A DNA stretch of 64,000 bases. Source: Dehalococcoidales bacterium. GTDB lineage: Bacteria > Chloroflexota > Dehalococcoidia > Dehalococcoidales > UBA5760. The notes under the pieces are model-generated. The model saw only the letters and a program-made list of their open reading frames with translations, did not search any database and had not been told where the DNA came from. The translations under genes and the position numbers were made by a program. The DNA is taken from the NCBI GenBank assembly GCA_028716225.1, contig JAQUQE010000004.1, positions 62,001 to 126,000 on the forward strand, given 5' to 3'. This document shows positions 32,975 to 42,932 of the stretch, one piece after another (within the stretch, counting starts at the first letter, position 1; each line of letters opens with the position of its first letter).

Positions 32975-34654
32975 ATGGGTGAGAGAATTTTTATCGGGGT
33001 TGCCTGGCCCTACGCCAACGGTTCATTACACCTTGGTCAGGTTGCCGGGGCATATCTACCTCCGGATATATTTGCCCGCTACCACCGTATGAAAGGCAAC
33101 CAGGTCTTAATGGTATCAGGGTCTGACCAGCACGGCACACCCATAACCCTCCGGGCAGAGCGGGAAGGCGTCGAACCGGGAGCTATTGCCACCCGGTACC
33201 ACCAGGAATTTATCGAATCGTGGCAGAAGCTGGGGATTTCGTTTGACCTTTTTACTTCGACCGGCACGGCGAACCATACCCGGGCAGTACAGGAGATCTT
33301 CCTCACACTTCTTGATAATGGCTACATCTACCGGGGTATCGTTTCCCAGCCCTTTTGCCCCCGCTGTCAACGCTTCCTGACCGACCGCTATATCGGGGGC
33401 ACTTGCCCCTACTGCCAGTCGGAAAAGGCCCGTGGCGACCAGTGTGATGATTGCGGCAAACCATTGAATGCCGCTGAGCTTGTTCAACCACGGTGTTCCT
33501 TCTGCGGCGAAGCTCCCGAGTTCAGAGACTCGGAGCATTTCTTCCTCAAACTATCCGCATTCCAGAACAGGCTGCTGGAATGGGTGAAGAAGAAGGACTA
33601 CTGGCGGCAGAACGTCCGTAACTTTACCCTGAGCTACCTGGAGGGCGGGCTAAACGATAGGGCGATTACCCGTGATATCGAATGGGGAGTACCACTGCCG
33701 CTACCGGGATTTGAAGGCAAGCGTATCTATGTCTGGTTCGAGGCCGTCATCGGGTACCTTTCGGCAACGAAAGAGTGGGCCCAGCTCGGTGGTAACGAGG
33801 AGAAGTGGCGCGATTTCTGGCAGGGTGACGAGGCTAAGGGCTACTACTTCATCGGTAAAGACAACATCGCTTTCCATACTATTATCTGGCCGGCGATGTT
33901 GATGGGCTGCGGAAACCTGAATCTGCCCTACGATGTGCCGGCTAACGAGTTCCTGACTATTGAGGGGAAGAAGCTTTCTACCAGCCGGAACTGGGCGGTG
34001 TGGCTGCCTGACTACCTGTCGCGCTATGACCCCGACCCGCTGCGTTACCTGTTATCCGTCAGTATGCCAGAGACCAACGATACCGATTTCTCCTGGAGCG
34101 AGTTAATCCGGCGTAACAATGATGAGCTGGTGGCGACCTACGGGAACCTGGTACACCGGGTGCTTACTTTCACCTACCGTAAATTCGACGGCTGTGTGCC
34201 GGAGCCCGGGGAACTTGATGACACAAGTAATAACATGATGAGAGAAGCGGAGATTACTATCGGAAAGGTGGAGGAGCTTATCTCAGAGTGCCACTTCAAA
34301 GAAGCGGTAAAGTCAGCGATGTCCTTAGCCCAGGAAGCTAATCGCTACCTGGATATGAAATCTCCCTGGAAGGTAATCAAAGATGACCGGCAAGCGGCTG
34401 CCACCGCCCTGTATGTTGCTACCACCGTTATCTCATGCTTGAGAACGGTTTTATATCCCTTCCTGCCCTTCAGCTCCCAAAAGCTGCACGAATATCTTGG
34501 CTTTACCGGCAGCGTCGGGGACGACGGCTGGCGGCTGCATGTCCCCGCACCGGGGCAGAAGCTGCTTCCACCCGAGGCACTGTTCTCCAAGCTGGATGAA
34601 GAACTAGCGGAAGAGGAGAGCAACCGCTTGCGCCAGAGTTCCGCTAGCCAGTAG
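32975..34654 (+). CDS. metG: methionyl-tRNA synthetase (zinc-knuckle, archaeal-like type)
   Basis: A 559-residue class I synthetase. HIGH-type motif HLGQ follows PYANGSL; two zinc knuckles CPRC...CPYC and CDDC...CSFC lie at about residues 125-180, as in the archaeal/eukaryotic and E. coli-like group. The KMSKS-type motif reads KLSTS in GKKLSTSRNWAVW. The C-terminal EMAP-like tRNA-binding domain of longer MetG proteins is absent. The start at 32975 has AAGGGAGA upstream; a longer open frame starting 48 nt earlier lacks such a site. Confidence 0.95.
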   Translation: MGERIFIGVAWPYANGSLHLGQVAGAYLPPDIFARYHRMKGNQVLMVSGSDQHGTPITLRAEREGVEPGAIATRYHQEFIESWQKLGISFDLFTSTGTANHTRAVQEIFLTLLDNGYIYRGIVSQPFCPRCQRFLTDRYIGGTCPYCQSEKARGDQCDDCGKPLNAAELVQPRCSFCGEAPEFRDSEHFFLKLSAFQNRLLEWVKKKDYWRQNVRNFTLSYLEGGLNDRAITRDIEWGVPLPLPGFEGKRIYVWFEAVIGYLSATKEWAQLGGNEEKWRDFWQGDEAKGYYFIGKDNIAFHTIIWPAMLMGCGNLNLPYDVPANEFLTIEGKKLSTSRNWAVWLPDYLSRYDPDPLRYLLSVSMPETNDTDFSWSELIRRNNDELVATYGNLVHRVLTFTYRKFDGCVPEPGELDDTSNNMMREAEITIGKVEELISECHFKEAVKSAMSLAQEANRYLDMKSPWKVIKDDRQAAATALYVATTVISCLRTVLYPFLPFSSQKLHEYLGFTGSVGDDGWRLHVPAPGQKLLPPEALFSKLDEELAEEESNRLRQSSASQ

Positions 34655-34697
34655 GGCTTATTGGATTAGCAAGGAGCTTTTACCATAGGAGGGATTG

Positions 34698-35666
34698 TTG
34701 TCGTTAGATAAAATCTATGCGCCTATCCGGGAAGACCTGGGTAAGATAGAGGACGGGCTACGCTCAATCTATCAGGATAGCCCCCCCCGGATTTCTGAGC
34801 TGTTGGCGCATAGCCTGGGAGCTAGCGGCAAGAGGGTTCGCCCGGCCCTGGTCCTCTTATCGGGTAAGTCCTTTAGCTACAACCTCGAGTGTCTTTTACC
34901 TATGGCACTCGCTGTTGAGGTCCTGCATACGGCCACCCTGGTCCATGATGATGCTATCGATAATTCTCCGGAACGCCGCGGCCGTGCCACGATTAACAAG
35001 CTGTGGGGCGAGGACAAAGCAATACTACTCGGTGACTATCTGCTGGCTAAGGCCGAGGAGCTTGCCGCCGCTGCGGAAAACCTGCCGTTAATCAGACTCT
35101 TCGCCCGGACCATAAAGAATATCGCCAGCGGCGAGCTGCATCAGTCTTTCGATGCGTTCAGGCTTGAGCAGACCAGACAGCAGTATTTAGAGAGGATTTC
35201 GGGAAAGACCGCCTCCCTGCTCTGCCTGGCTACCGAGTCAGGTGCCATCTTGGGCCAGGCACCGCCGGAAATGGTTACCGCACTAAGGGAATACGGATAC
35301 AACCTTGGCATCGCCTTTCAGATTGTGGATGATATCCTGGACTTCATCGGCGATGAGAAGGAGATGGGCAAACCGGTAGGTTCAGACCTGACAGAGGGGA
35401 CGCTCACCCTGCCGGCGATGCTGATTCTCGAGCATCATCCCGATGACAACCCGGTAAGGAGGCTGTTTCAGAATGAAGGCGACAGGCAGGAGAATATCAG
35501 ACGGGCAATAGAGCTGTTTCGCGACTCGCCGCTCGTTGAGGAATGTTACCGGATCGCAGCAGAATATCAATCTAAATGCTGCCTCAGTCTCAAGGTGCTG
35601 CCTGACAATGCCAGCCGTCGTTCTCTTCAAGCACTGGCGGAGTATGTGCTAGCCCGGAAGAAATAG
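34698..35666 (+). CDS. polyprenyl diphosphate synthase (trans-isoprenyl type)
   Basis: A 322-residue all-helical prenyltransferase with the first Asp-rich motif HDDAIDNSPERRG and the second DDILDFIGDEKEMGKP, plus GSDLTEGTLTLPA. It elongates farnesyl or geranylgeranyl diphosphate to a long-chain product for quinones or lipid carriers; chain length cannot be read with confidence. TTG 34698 is favoured because AGGAGG ends 5 nt before it. It lies 43 nt after metG and is convergent with moaE. Confidence 0.9.
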   Translation: MSLDKIYAPIREDLGKIEDGLRSIYQDSPPRISELLAHSLGASGKRVRPALVLLSGKSFSYNLECLLPMALAVEVLHTATLVHDDAIDNSPERRGRATINKLWGEDKAILLGDYLLAKAEELAAAAENLPLIRLFARTIKNIASGELHQSFDAFRLEQTRQQYLERISGKTASLLCLATESGAILGQAPPEMVTALREYGYNLGIAFQIVDDILDFIGDEKEMGKPVGSDLTEGTLTLPAMLILEHHPDDNPVRRLFQNEGDRQENIRRAIELFRDSPLVEECYRIAAEYQSKCCLSLKVLPDNASRRSLQALAEYVLARKK

Positions 35667-35682
35667 TTACTGCTTAACCCTT

Positions 35683-36093
35683 TTATTTCTCCCCATCGGT
35701 CCAGACACTACCGTCGAGATAGGTCTCCCTTTTGGCAGTGGGCAGCTTCTCCTTGAAGCAGTCGATAACATACTGGCAAGCAGCAAAACCCTCCCTGCGG
35801 TGGGCACTGGCTATGGCTACCACCAGATTGATATCGCCTACCTTCAGCCTGCCTGTTCTGTGACAGATGGCGATAGCATTGAGCTGCCACTTTTTATTCG
35901 TTTCGTCTGCTATCTCCTCCAGCCGGCTTGCCGCCCTACCGTCAATGTCGCGATATTCCACAGAGGCAACTTCTTTGCCCCGTGAACTTTCCCGAATCAG
36001 ACCGACATAAGTAACGACACCGCCGCTACTTTCACCCTTAACCCGGTTGATGATAACCTCCGGCGATATAGGCCCTACTGTAATCTCTACCAT
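35683..36093 (-). CDS. moaE: molybdopterin synthase catalytic subunit
   Basis: A 136-residue MoaE: GGVVTYVGLIRESSRGKEV, the EYRDIDGRAA segment, the HRTGRLKVGDINLVVAIASAHR core and the C-terminal KRETYLDGSVW with the catalytic Lys region. It adds the dithiolene sulfurs to precursor Z together with MoaD, which is not in the window. ATG 36093 is preferred over TTG 36111 because GGGAGAT precedes it. Its presence implies molybdenum or tungsten enzymes elsewhere in the genome. Confidence 0.92.
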   Translation of the reverse strand: MVEITVGPISPEVIINRVKGESSGGVVTYVGLIRESSRGKEVASVEYRDIDGRAASRLEEIADETNKKWQLNAIAICHRTGRLKVGDINLVVAIASAHRREGFAACQYVIDCFKEKLPTAKRETYLDGSVWTDGEK

Positions 36094-36181
36094 GCCGTGA
36101 CTATCTCCCAAATTATCGTATTACAGCCTTGATATCAGGGAATTCTTTTTACCCGAGATGCCAAGACAGCCTTATCTATTG

Positions 36182-38116
36182 CTAATCAAGCGTAGCCGGG
36201 GCCGTTTTGGGCAGGATATCGAGGGGTATCACCGGCGCTTTCTTTATCCCCGGCTTGGCTTTAGCCGTAGCCTTTTCCTGTCTAGGGGCGGCTTCCGTCC
36301 TGGCCTTCCTTACCGGCGTAGCGACGGTCTTGCTGAGCAAAGCCTCGAGCTCCTCACCCTCCAGAGTCTCCTTAGCGATGAGCTCTTCGGCAATCTTTAT
36401 CAGTTTCGGCTTGTTCTTGGTTAGAATCTTCCTGGCTACCTGATAAGCATGATCAATGATTTGATGGACCTCATCATCAATCTCTTCAGCCACCTTCTCA
36501 CTGTAGTTCCTCTGTTCGGCAATTTCACGACCAAGGAAGATTAGCTCCTCCTTGTGACCGAAGGTTCGCGGGCCCAGTTTATCACTCATTCCATAATCGG
36601 TAACCATCTTGCGGGCGATTACCGTAGCACGCTCGATATCGTCGTAAGCACCGGTGGTCATTTCATCGAAGATTAGTTTTTCTGCCGTATGACCGGCGAG
36701 AAGGGTGGCCAGCATATCGTTAAACTGAGAGCGTGTCATCAGGTAGCGATCCTCTGCAGGCAGCTGCCGGGTGTGGCCGAGCGACATACCGCGTGCCACT
36801 ATCGATATTTTATGCACCGGGTCAGCGTTGGGCAGCATCTTGGCAACGAAGGCATGTCCGGCCTCGTGATAGGCAGTGATTTCTTTTTCCTTGGGGCTTA
36901 TTCTGCGACTCTTTCTCTCCGGACCGGCGATTACCCGGTCGATGGACTCCTCGAGCTCATTCATGCAAATGGTCTCATTACCCCGACGGGCCGCCAGAAT
37001 AGCCGACTCATTAACCAGATTGGCAAGGTCGGCACCGCTGAAGCCGGCAGTCTGTTTCGCCAGCACTTCGAGGCTGACTGTTTCCGCCAACGGCTTGCCA
37101 TTGGTATGAACCTTCAGGATCGCAGTCCGTCCGTTAATATCAGGTCGGTCCATGACTACCCGGCGGTCAAAGCGCCCCGGACGCAACAGGGCCGGGTCAA
37201 GTATATCGGGCCGGTTGGTGGCAGCGAGAATGATCACATTGGTATTGGTGTCAAAGCCGTCCATCTCGGTTAGAATCTGGTTAAGGGTCTGTTCCCTTTC
37301 GTCGTGACCACCACCAAGTCCGGCACCGCGGTGACGGCCCACGGCATCGATTTCATCAATGAAAATAATGCAGGGCGTATTGCGTTTTGCTTGCTCAAAG
37401 AGATCTCGCACTCTGGAGGCACCAACGCCAACAAACATCTCCACGAACTCGCTGCCGCTGATTGAATAAAAAGGTACTCTGGCCTCACCGGCGATGGCCC
37501 GTGCCAGCAGCGTTTTTCCGGTACCGGGCGGCCCTATCAGCAAGAGCCCTCTCGGAATACGAGCGCCCAGTTTCTGGAACTTCTCGCGCGACCTGAGGAA
37601 ATCGACAACCTCACGAACCTCCTGCTTCGCTTCATCTGCCCCGGCGACATCGTCAAAGGTTACTGTCGGAGTGTTAGTGGCCAGCAGCCGGGCCCGGCTG
37701 CGACCAAAGTTCATTGCCTGGCTGTTAGCACCCTGCGCCCGGCGGAACAGGAAGAACAACAGACCACCAAAAATGATTAGGGGAAGGAAATTCAGCACCA
37801 TACTGCCCCAGTTAATGCCTGATGGAGTTACTTCCCAGTCTACTCCTTCCAGGTTAAGGCCCAGTTCCCTGAGGTCAACCAGGCTCAGGGCTCCGATTAC
37901 CGCTTTTAGCTCCGTGCCGCTAGTGCTGGTAATCAGTAATGCCTCGCCATCCACGACAATCTTCTCAATCTCCCCGTTCTGGGACATAGCAATCGCTTCT
38001 TCTGTACTGATTTCCTCCGGTTTATCATCTGCCATCGGTAAGAAAGAGAAAAGGGCTATTGCAACGCCCAGCATAACTATGAATATTATCAGGTTACGGT
38101 TTAAGCCAAAGTTCAT
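36182..38116 (-). CDS. ftsH: ATP-dependent zinc metalloprotease FtsH
   Basis: A 644-residue membrane AAA protease. Two N-terminal spans (about residues 8-25 and 110-128) frame a periplasmic domain. The AAA module has [12 protein letters not shown] (Walker A), [13 protein letters not shown] (Walker B) and the second region of homology, followed by the HEAGH zinc-protease motif near residue 418. The C-terminal tail is Lys/Ala/Pro rich. It degrades membrane and regulatory proteins. AGGACA before the ATG is a modest ribosome site. Confidence 0.96.
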   Translation of the reverse strand: MNFGLNRNLIIFIVMLGVAIALFSFLPMADDKPEEISTEEAIAMSQNGEIEKIVVDGEALLITSTSGTELKAVIGALSLVDLRELGLNLEGVDWEVTPSGINWGSMVLNFLPLIIFGGLLFFLFRRAQGANSQAMNFGRSRARLLATNTPTVTFDDVAGADEAKQEVREVVDFLRSREKFQKLGARIPRGLLLIGPPGTGKTLLARAIAGEARVPFYSISGSEFVEMFVGVGASRVRDLFEQAKRNTPCIIFIDEIDAVGRHRGAGLGGGHDEREQTLNQILTEMDGFDTNTNVIILAATNRPDILDPALLRPGRFDRRVVMDRPDINGRTAILKVHTNGKPLAETVSLEVLAKQTAGFSGADLANLVNESAILAARRGNETICMNELEESIDRVIAGPERKSRRISPKEKEITAYHEAGHAFVAKMLPNADPVHKISIVARGMSLGHTRQLPAEDRYLMTRSQFNDMLATLLAGHTAEKLIFDEMTTGAYDDIERATVIARKMVTDYGMSDKLGPRTFGHKEELIFLGREIAEQRNYSEKVAEEIDDEVHQIIDHAYQVARKILTKNKPKLIKIAEELIAKETLEGEELEALLSKTVATPVRKARTEAAPRQEKATAKAKPGIKKAPVIPLDILPKTAPATLD

Positions 38117-38178
38117 TCTGTGTCCTGCCTTATGGTCAGCTATCCTTTTTCACTACCTGATAAGCCAACCTCAGGTTC

Positions 38179-38187
38179 ATTATACCA
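38179..38187 (-). promoter_or_regulatory. extended -10 promoter of ftsH
   Basis: Minus strand TGG-TATAAT (hexamer 38184-38179), about 63 nt before the ftsH ATG. No -35 match; the TG motif could compensate. Confidence 0.4.
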
Positions 38188-38274
38188 GAAATAGCCGTAA
38201 ACAGGGAAACCAAGCGGTTTGCCTCATTTCTATCACTATGGCCGGTTTTATCCTGCCGGCTCTTGCCCAAGTAA

Positions 38275-39114
38275 TCATTCCGTCTGGAGCAGTCTGCTAT
38301 AAGTCTCCTGCAGTAGAAGGGCATCTGACTCCAGGTTGGGACTTTCGCAGATGACCAACCCCTTGATGCCATAGTCCCTGAAAGCACGCAGAAGTTCGAC
38401 ATAATCCAGGTCAGACTCTTTCAGATTCAGGTGATTCAATTCGCCCTTCTTCCCGTAGGCAATACCAGAGATGTGGATATGCATATTTCCCAGGGCAGTT
38501 TGCCCCAAACGTTCTTTGACCTGTTCCAGGATAGTGCAAAACTCGGGGTAGGAATTAGACTCCCCCGTCCGGGCATGCCAGTGGGCAAAGTCCAGGCAGG
38601 GAGCCAGCCCTTCCAATTCACTGCTTAGCTCAAATATTTCGTCCATTGTTCCGAACTGAGCAACCCTACCCATAACCTCCGGTCTGATTAAGACCCGATT
38701 ATTCTCACTCTTCAACCGATCCAGGGTTTCTTTCAGGTATTTCTTGACAGTCTGATAGACCTCACCAGGAGGGTTACCTAGGTAAAAAGCGGGATGGAAG
38801 ACAACGCTTTCCGCCCCGCAGAGAGCGGCAATGCGTGCTGTTGCCAGTAGCCGCTGCTGGCTGGCTTTTATCTTTGCCAGCTCGTGGGCGTTAAGATTAA
38901 TGAAGTAGGGAGCATGGGCGGACAGCCTTATCCCCGCTTTAGCGGCTGTCTCGGCAACCTGGTAGGCAGTCGCTTCACTCATCTTGACCCCCCGAACGAA
39001 TTCCATCTCCATACAACCGAGCCCAAGCTCAGCGGATCGCTCGATTCCGCAGACCGCAGACCGCAGGCTGGTGCTGTGAGGAATACCGGCAGTACCAAAA
39101 AGCAACCCCGCCAT
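38275..39114 (-). CDS. endonuclease IV-like TIM-barrel protein
   Basis: A 279-residue barrel of the AP-endonuclease 2/xylose-isomerase-like superfamily, closest in layout to endonuclease IV. Metal-binding positions are recognisable: [11 protein letters not shown] (His), [10 protein letters not shown] (His), RPEVMG (Glu), CLDFAHWHA (Asp/His), HIHISGI (His) and ICESPN (Glu). Proteins of this type repair abasic sites, but sugar isomerases share the fold, so the precise substrate is not certain. A purine-rich GAGGGAGA site lies upstream. It is read toward ftsH with about 158 nt between. Confidence 0.82.
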   Translation of the reverse strand: MAGLLFGTAGIPHSTSLRSAVCGIERSAELGLGCMEMEFVRGVKMSEATAYQVAETAAKAGIRLSAHAPYFINLNAHELAKIKASQQRLLATARIAALCGAESVVFHPAFYLGNPPGEVYQTVKKYLKETLDRLKSENNRVLIRPEVMGRVAQFGTMDEIFELSSELEGLAPCLDFAHWHARTGESNSYPEFCTILEQVKERLGQTALGNMHIHISGIAYGKKGELNHLNLKESDLDYVELLRAFRDYGIKGLVICESPNLESDALLLQETYSRLLQTE

Positions 39115-39232
39115 CTATTTCCATCTCCCTCTTGATTATCCCGAATATGATGGTATAGTATATCACAACCGCAATTAATTAACGGAAAGGGGATCAGGCA
39201 TACTTGTACCGAGCAATCGGCAGATAAAGGGC

Positions 39233-39261
39233 TTGATAAAATGGAATAAATTAGATACACT
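39233..39261 (+). promoter_or_regulatory. promoter of the traR/dksA-like-lspA group
   Basis: TTGATA (39233-39238), exactly 17 nt, TACACT (39256-39261). Transcription would start near 39268, giving a leader of about 120 nt. Confidence 0.55.
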
Positions 39262-39274
39262 AATGGTAGTTGTA

Positions 39275-39301
39275 CCCTGGTGATTCCCAGGGTTTTATTT
39301 T
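39275..39301 (+). terminator. terminator-like hairpin in the leader (possible attenuator)
   Basis: CCCTGG (39275-39280), a 6-nt loop, CCAGGG (39287-39292), then TTTTATTTT. It lies directly after the predicted transcription start of the DksA/TraR-type gene, so it would release a transcript of only about 30 nt unless transcription reads through. Confidence 0.5.
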
Positions 39302-39390
39302 AGCTAACATAACAACTTACTTTTCAACTCAAAGCAAGAAAGATAAAAGGAGTGCCTCGAGATTTGACAGGTGAGTTGGAGGAGGTCAGT

Positions 39391-39756
39391 GTGACTGAGA
39401 ATTTTGATATCCTTCGTTCTCGATTGGAGAGCGAGCGTGAACGCTTAAACCGTGAACTGGAGCAGATGGAGGCCAACGCTCTGGTTACGGATGAGAGGCG
39501 TGAGGGTAGTCCTTTCGGCAAAAGAGAGGAGGAGGCTACCGAAACCGCTGAGCTAGAGACCAGGTTAGAGATGGAGAAGCGTACCAAGGACCAGTTGATG
39601 GCGGTTGAGAACGCCCTCGATAAGTTTGCAAAAGGAACCTACGGCTTGTGTGAGGTTTGTGGTAACCCGATACCCCTGGCCCGATTGGAGGCGCTTCCTG
39701 AGGCAAGGCTGTGTTTGGATTGTAAGGCTGGTCAAGCAAAGAGTGCGAAAGGTTAG
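39391..39756 (+). CDS. DksA/TraR-type zinc-finger protein
   Basis: A 121-residue protein with a long coiled-coil N-terminal half (ERERLNRELEQMEA...), the region that enters the RNA polymerase secondary channel in DksA. A C-terminal zinc finger follows, CEVCGNPIPLARLEALPEARLCLDC (key Cys at four positions). It may tune transcription in response to stress. GTG 39391 is chosen because GGAGGAGG (39378-39385) lies 5 nt upstream; an upstream GTG at 39352 has its purine run directly against the codon. The 3' end overlaps the lspA start. Confidence 0.85.
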   Translation: MTENFDILRSRLESERERLNRELEQMEANALVTDERREGSPFGKREEEATETAELETRLEMEKRTKDQLMAVENALDKFAKGTYGLCEVCGNPIPLARLEALPEARLCLDCKAGQAKSAKG

Positions 39757-40282
39757 TAATCTTCGGGGTGAGCGGTGGCAGAATATCGCCTTTTCCCTTA
39801 TCGCTCTGTCGCTGGTACTCGCAGATCAGTTCAGCAAAGCGTGGGTAAGGTCTAACATAGCCGTGGGGCAATCAGTGCCGGAGGGGGCTTTTCTCCACAT
39901 AACCCATACCCAGAATACCGGCGCTGCTTTCGGCATCTTCCAGGGTCATGCTCCTTCTCTAACGGTAGTCAGCTTTATCGGTGCCGGTATCATTCTGGTC
40001 TATACCTTCTATCTGTGCCGCCGTTTTACCTTCTTGAATAACATCATAAGCAAGGGAGCCCTGGGTGCAATGCTCGGCGGTACGGTGGGAAACCTGATCG
40101 ACCGAATGACTCTGGGCTATGTTACCGACTTTATCGGTGTCGGTACCTTTCCCACCTATAACATCTCCGATGCATCGATAACCGGCGGTGTCGGTGTCTT
40201 TGCTGGCTCTTTGATATATCTCCTGGTCAAAGAGAAGCAAGAAGCAGACAGGAGAAACGAGGCGGACTGCCATCAGATTTGA
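39743..40282 (+). CDS. lspA: lipoprotein signal peptidase (signal peptidase II)
   Basis: A 179-residue membrane aspartyl protease with four spans. It cuts the signal peptide of prolipoproteins. Conserved LspA boxes are present: DQFSKAW near the N-terminus, THTQNTGAAFG, GTVGNLIDRM with the first catalytic Asp and VTDFIGV with the second. The best in-frame start is GTG 39743, inside the end of the upstream gene (14-nt overlap). A Lit-type lipoprotein-modifying candidate lies at 59.6 kb in the same window. Confidence 0.9.
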   Translation: MRKVSNLRGERWQNIAFSLIALSLVLADQFSKAWVRSNIAVGQSVPEGAFLHITHTQNTGAAFGIFQGHAPSLTVVSFIGAGIILVYTFYLCRRFTFLNNIISKGALGAMLGGTVGNLIDRMTLGYVTDFIGVGTFPTYNISDASITGGVGVFAGSLIYLLVKEKQEADRRNEADCHQI

Positions 40283-40464
40283 GGACTATCAACATATCCG
40301 GAACGATCAACGAAACCCGCTAAAGAAAGGATCGGTTGCAATTCTGCCAGTATACAGGGACCGATCCGGCTGGCGATTAAGTTTTCTTCAAGACGCTACT
40401 CCTTTACCTATTCCCGGTAGAAGCTGGTATACTTAGTGAAAGTGTGCCGTTTTGTTGATGAACC

Positions 40465-41364
40465 GTGTTGAGTAAAGAATCTCGCTTTGCCGCCAGTGAA
40501 CCGGGTTTACGCCTCGACAGGTATATTGTTGAGAAATGCCCCGGGATTTCCCGGACCCAGGCACAGAATCTCATTACCGAGGGGCTGGTCACGGTCAATA
40601 ACCACCTGGCTAAGGCCGGAACTAAGCTCGACGTTGGTGATAGAGTAAATATCACCCTGCCCCCTTCTCCCCAACCCCCGCTGCCTGAAGCCATCCCGCT
40701 CGATATTATCTATCAGGATGATGATCTCCTGGTCGTCGACAAGCCGGTTGGACTGACGGTCCACCCGGCACCGGGACACCAGAGCCACACCCTGGTTAAC
40801 GCCATCCTCAACCATGTTCCCAAACTGCCTGAGAGCGATTTGCTGCGGCCGGGAATCGTACACCGGCTGGATAAGGACGCCTCGGGGGTTATGGTGGTAG
40901 CTAAGAATAGCCGGGCCCAGCTTGATCTAATCGGTCAGTTTAAGACCCGTTCGGTGGCGAAAGCCTACCGGGTGCTTGTCAAAGGGCAGCTCACTCCGGA
41001 TAACGGGGTCATCGAAGCACCTATCGGTCGTGACCCACGTAACCGGAAGAGGATGGCAGTGGTGGCAGAAGGTAAAGGCAGGGAGGCGCGCACTCACTAT
41101 CATGTTATCCGGCACCTGGCAGGTTACACTCTGATTGAGGTGAGGCCGGAGACCGGCCGTACCCATCAAATCCGGGTCCACCTCTCCACAATCGGTTATC
41201 CGGTAGCTGGTGATAGAGTCTACGGTTCGAGGACTGACCCGTTGCCGCGGCTTTTTCTCCACGCCTGCCGGCTGGGTTTTAAGCTGCCTTCCACCGGCGA
41301 GTACGTTGAGTTCACCTCCAACCTGCCGCCCGAACTGGAGCGGGTGCTGGAGGATATCGGCTGA
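40465..41364 (+). CDS. rluD: RluD-type 23S rRNA pseudouridine synthase
   Basis: A 299-residue RluA-family enzyme. The N-terminal S4 RNA-binding domain (LRLDRYIVEKCPGISRTQAQ) precedes the catalytic domain with HRLDKDASGVMVVAKN, holding the catalytic Asp. The C-terminal GRTHQIRVHL motif is present. It isomerises uridines in a large-subunit rRNA helix, most likely the RluD sites. GTG start at 40465; no strong ribosome site. Confidence 0.9.
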   Translation: MLSKESRFAASEPGLRLDRYIVEKCPGISRTQAQNLITEGLVTVNNHLAKAGTKLDVGDRVNITLPPSPQPPLPEAIPLDIIYQDDDLLVVDKPVGLTVHPAPGHQSHTLVNAILNHVPKLPESDLLRPGIVHRLDKDASGVMVVAKNSRAQLDLIGQFKTRSVAKAYRVLVKGQLTPDNGVIEAPIGRDPRNRKRMAVVAEGKGREARTHYHVIRHLAGYTLIEVRPETGRTHQIRVHLSTIGYPVAGDRVYGSRTDPLPRLFLHACRLGFKLPSTGEYVEFTSNLPPELERVLEDIG

Positions 41365-41381
41365 AATCTTGACACCTAAAG

Positions 41382-41390
41382 TGCTAGAAT
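41382..41390 (+). promoter_or_regulatory. possible extended -10 of gltX
   Basis: TGC-TAGAAT (hexamer 41385-41390) lies 39 nt before the gltX start, just after rluD. A TTGACA at 41369 is too close to act as its -35. Confidence 0.3.
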
Positions 41391-41428
41391 ACTAAGAGTT
41401 TTGATAACAGCGAAATGAGAGTTTTCAG

Positions 41429-42898
41429 ATGACCAAACAAGTTAGAGTACGTTTTGCTCCCAGCCCCACCGGCTACCCCCACGTCGGCAATATCAGGACC
41501 GCCCTGTTCAACTGGCTCTTTGCCCGCCATAGCGGGGGCAAGTTCATTGTCCGCATCGAGGATACCGATGTCGCCCGCAAGGTTGATGACGCTCTGGAGG
41601 CCATTCTGGAAGGTCTTAAGTGGTTGGGGCTTGACTGGGATGAAGGCCCCGAGGTAAAGGGGGACTACGGACCATATTTTCAATCACAGCGTCTCAGTTT
41701 ATACCGTGAGGCAGCCGAGCGTTTGATCAGGCAAGGGGATGCCTATTACTGCTACTGCTCCTCCCAGCGCCTCAAAGAGATGCGAGAAGAGCAAGCCAGG
41801 CGCAAGCAGCCGCCGGGATACGACCGGCGCTGTCGGAATTTAAGCGAGGCGGAGCGGGCGCAGAAAGAGGCGGAGGGGATTACGCCGGTAGTCCGCTTCA
41901 AGACCCCGCTCGAGGGAAGCACCAGGTTCAACGACCTCATCTGGGGCGAGGTAGTGTTTGACCACAGCACCATCGACGACCTGGTGCTGCTTAAGTCGGA
42001 CGGCTATCCAACCTATCACCTTGCCAATGTGGTCGATGACCATCTGATGGAGATAAGCCATGTCCTGCGGGCTGAGGAATGGCTGTCCAGTACTCCCCGC
42101 CACCTCCTGATGTATCAGGCCCTGGGCTTCGAGCCACCGCAGTTCGCCCATCTGCCCATGATATTAGGGAATGACCGTGCCAAATTGAGTAAAAGACACG
42201 GTTCGGTCTCGATAACCGAGTACCGTGAACAGGGCTATCTGCCCGAGACAATGCTCAACTTCCTCGCTCTGCTGGGATGGTCTCTCGACGACAAGACCGA
42301 GATATTCTCCCGTGCCGAGCTGATCGCCAGTTTTTCCCTGGATAGGATCAGCCGTACCGGGGCTATTTTCAACCAGGACAAGCTCAACTGGATGAACGGG
42401 GCATATATCCGCAGCCTGAGCCTCGAAGACTTTACCCGACGGGCGCTGCCATTCCTAGAAAAAGGCCTGCCCGACAAGGTCAGGCGGCCGTTATCTATCA
42501 AATATGTCAGGCAGGTTATGCCCCTCGTCCAGGAGCGAGCCCGCACCCTGGCCGAGATCCCGGAGCTGACCGACTTCTTCTTCACCGATGAGCTGGACTA
42601 TGAGCCCGGCCTCTTGATAGTCAAGAAGATGAACCGGGAGTCATCCATCCAGGCGCTGTTAGCAGTCAGGAACAGGCTTGAGCACCGGCAAACCTTTGAT
42701 ACCACGTCTCTGGAGACGGTGCTCAGGCCGCTGGCTGACGAGATGGGGCTGAAGACAGGGCAACTCTTCGGTACGCTGAGAGTAGCTATTACCGGGCGGA
42801 TGGTGGCGCCGCCACTTTTTGAAACAATGGCAGTCCTGGGTAAGGAGCGTTCGATGGACCGGGTTAGCGCCGCTTTGAGCAAGCTGCGCAGCCTATGA
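41429..42898 (+). CDS. gltX: glutamyl-tRNA synthetase
   Basis: A 489-residue class I synthetase with the HIGH-type motif in FAPSPTGYPHVGNIRTAL, the RIEDTD segment, and KMSKS-type KLSKRHGSVS. The C-terminal anticodon-binding helical domain is complete. It charges tRNA-Glu, possibly also tRNA-Gln with later amidation (not testable here). Followed 34 nt later by the iron-sulfur flavoprotein gene. Confidence 0.96.
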   Translation: MTKQVRVRFAPSPTGYPHVGNIRTALFNWLFARHSGGKFIVRIEDTDVARKVDDALEAILEGLKWLGLDWDEGPEVKGDYGPYFQSQRLSLYREAAERLIRQGDAYYCYCSSQRLKEMREEQARRKQPPGYDRRCRNLSEAERAQKEAEGITPVVRFKTPLEGSTRFNDLIWGEVVFDHSTIDDLVLLKSDGYPTYHLANVVDDHLMEISHVLRAEEWLSSTPRHLLMYQALGFEPPQFAHLPMILGNDRAKLSKRHGSVSITEYREQGYLPETMLNFLALLGWSLDDKTEIFSRAELIASFSLDRISRTGAIFNQDKLNWMNGAYIRSLSLEDFTRRALPFLEKGLPDKVRRPLSIKYVRQVMPLVQERARTLAEIPELTDFFFTDELDYEPGLLIVKKMNRESSIQALLAVRNRLEHRQTFDTTSLETVLRPLADEMGLKTGQLFGTLRVAITGRMVAPPLFETMAVLGKERSMDRVSAALSKLRSL

Positions 42899-42932
42899 CA
42901 TCTCCTACCAGATAGAACAAGGGGGTTATGAC

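Noticed and set aside
37494-38354. 286-codon open frame antisense to ftsH
   Set aside because: Ser/Arg/Pro-rich composition typical of shadow frames; ftsH is certain.
41369-41395. TTGACA plus TAGAAT as the gltX promoter
   Set aside because: Only 10 bases separate them; 16-18 are needed. At best the TAGAAT acts as an extended -10.
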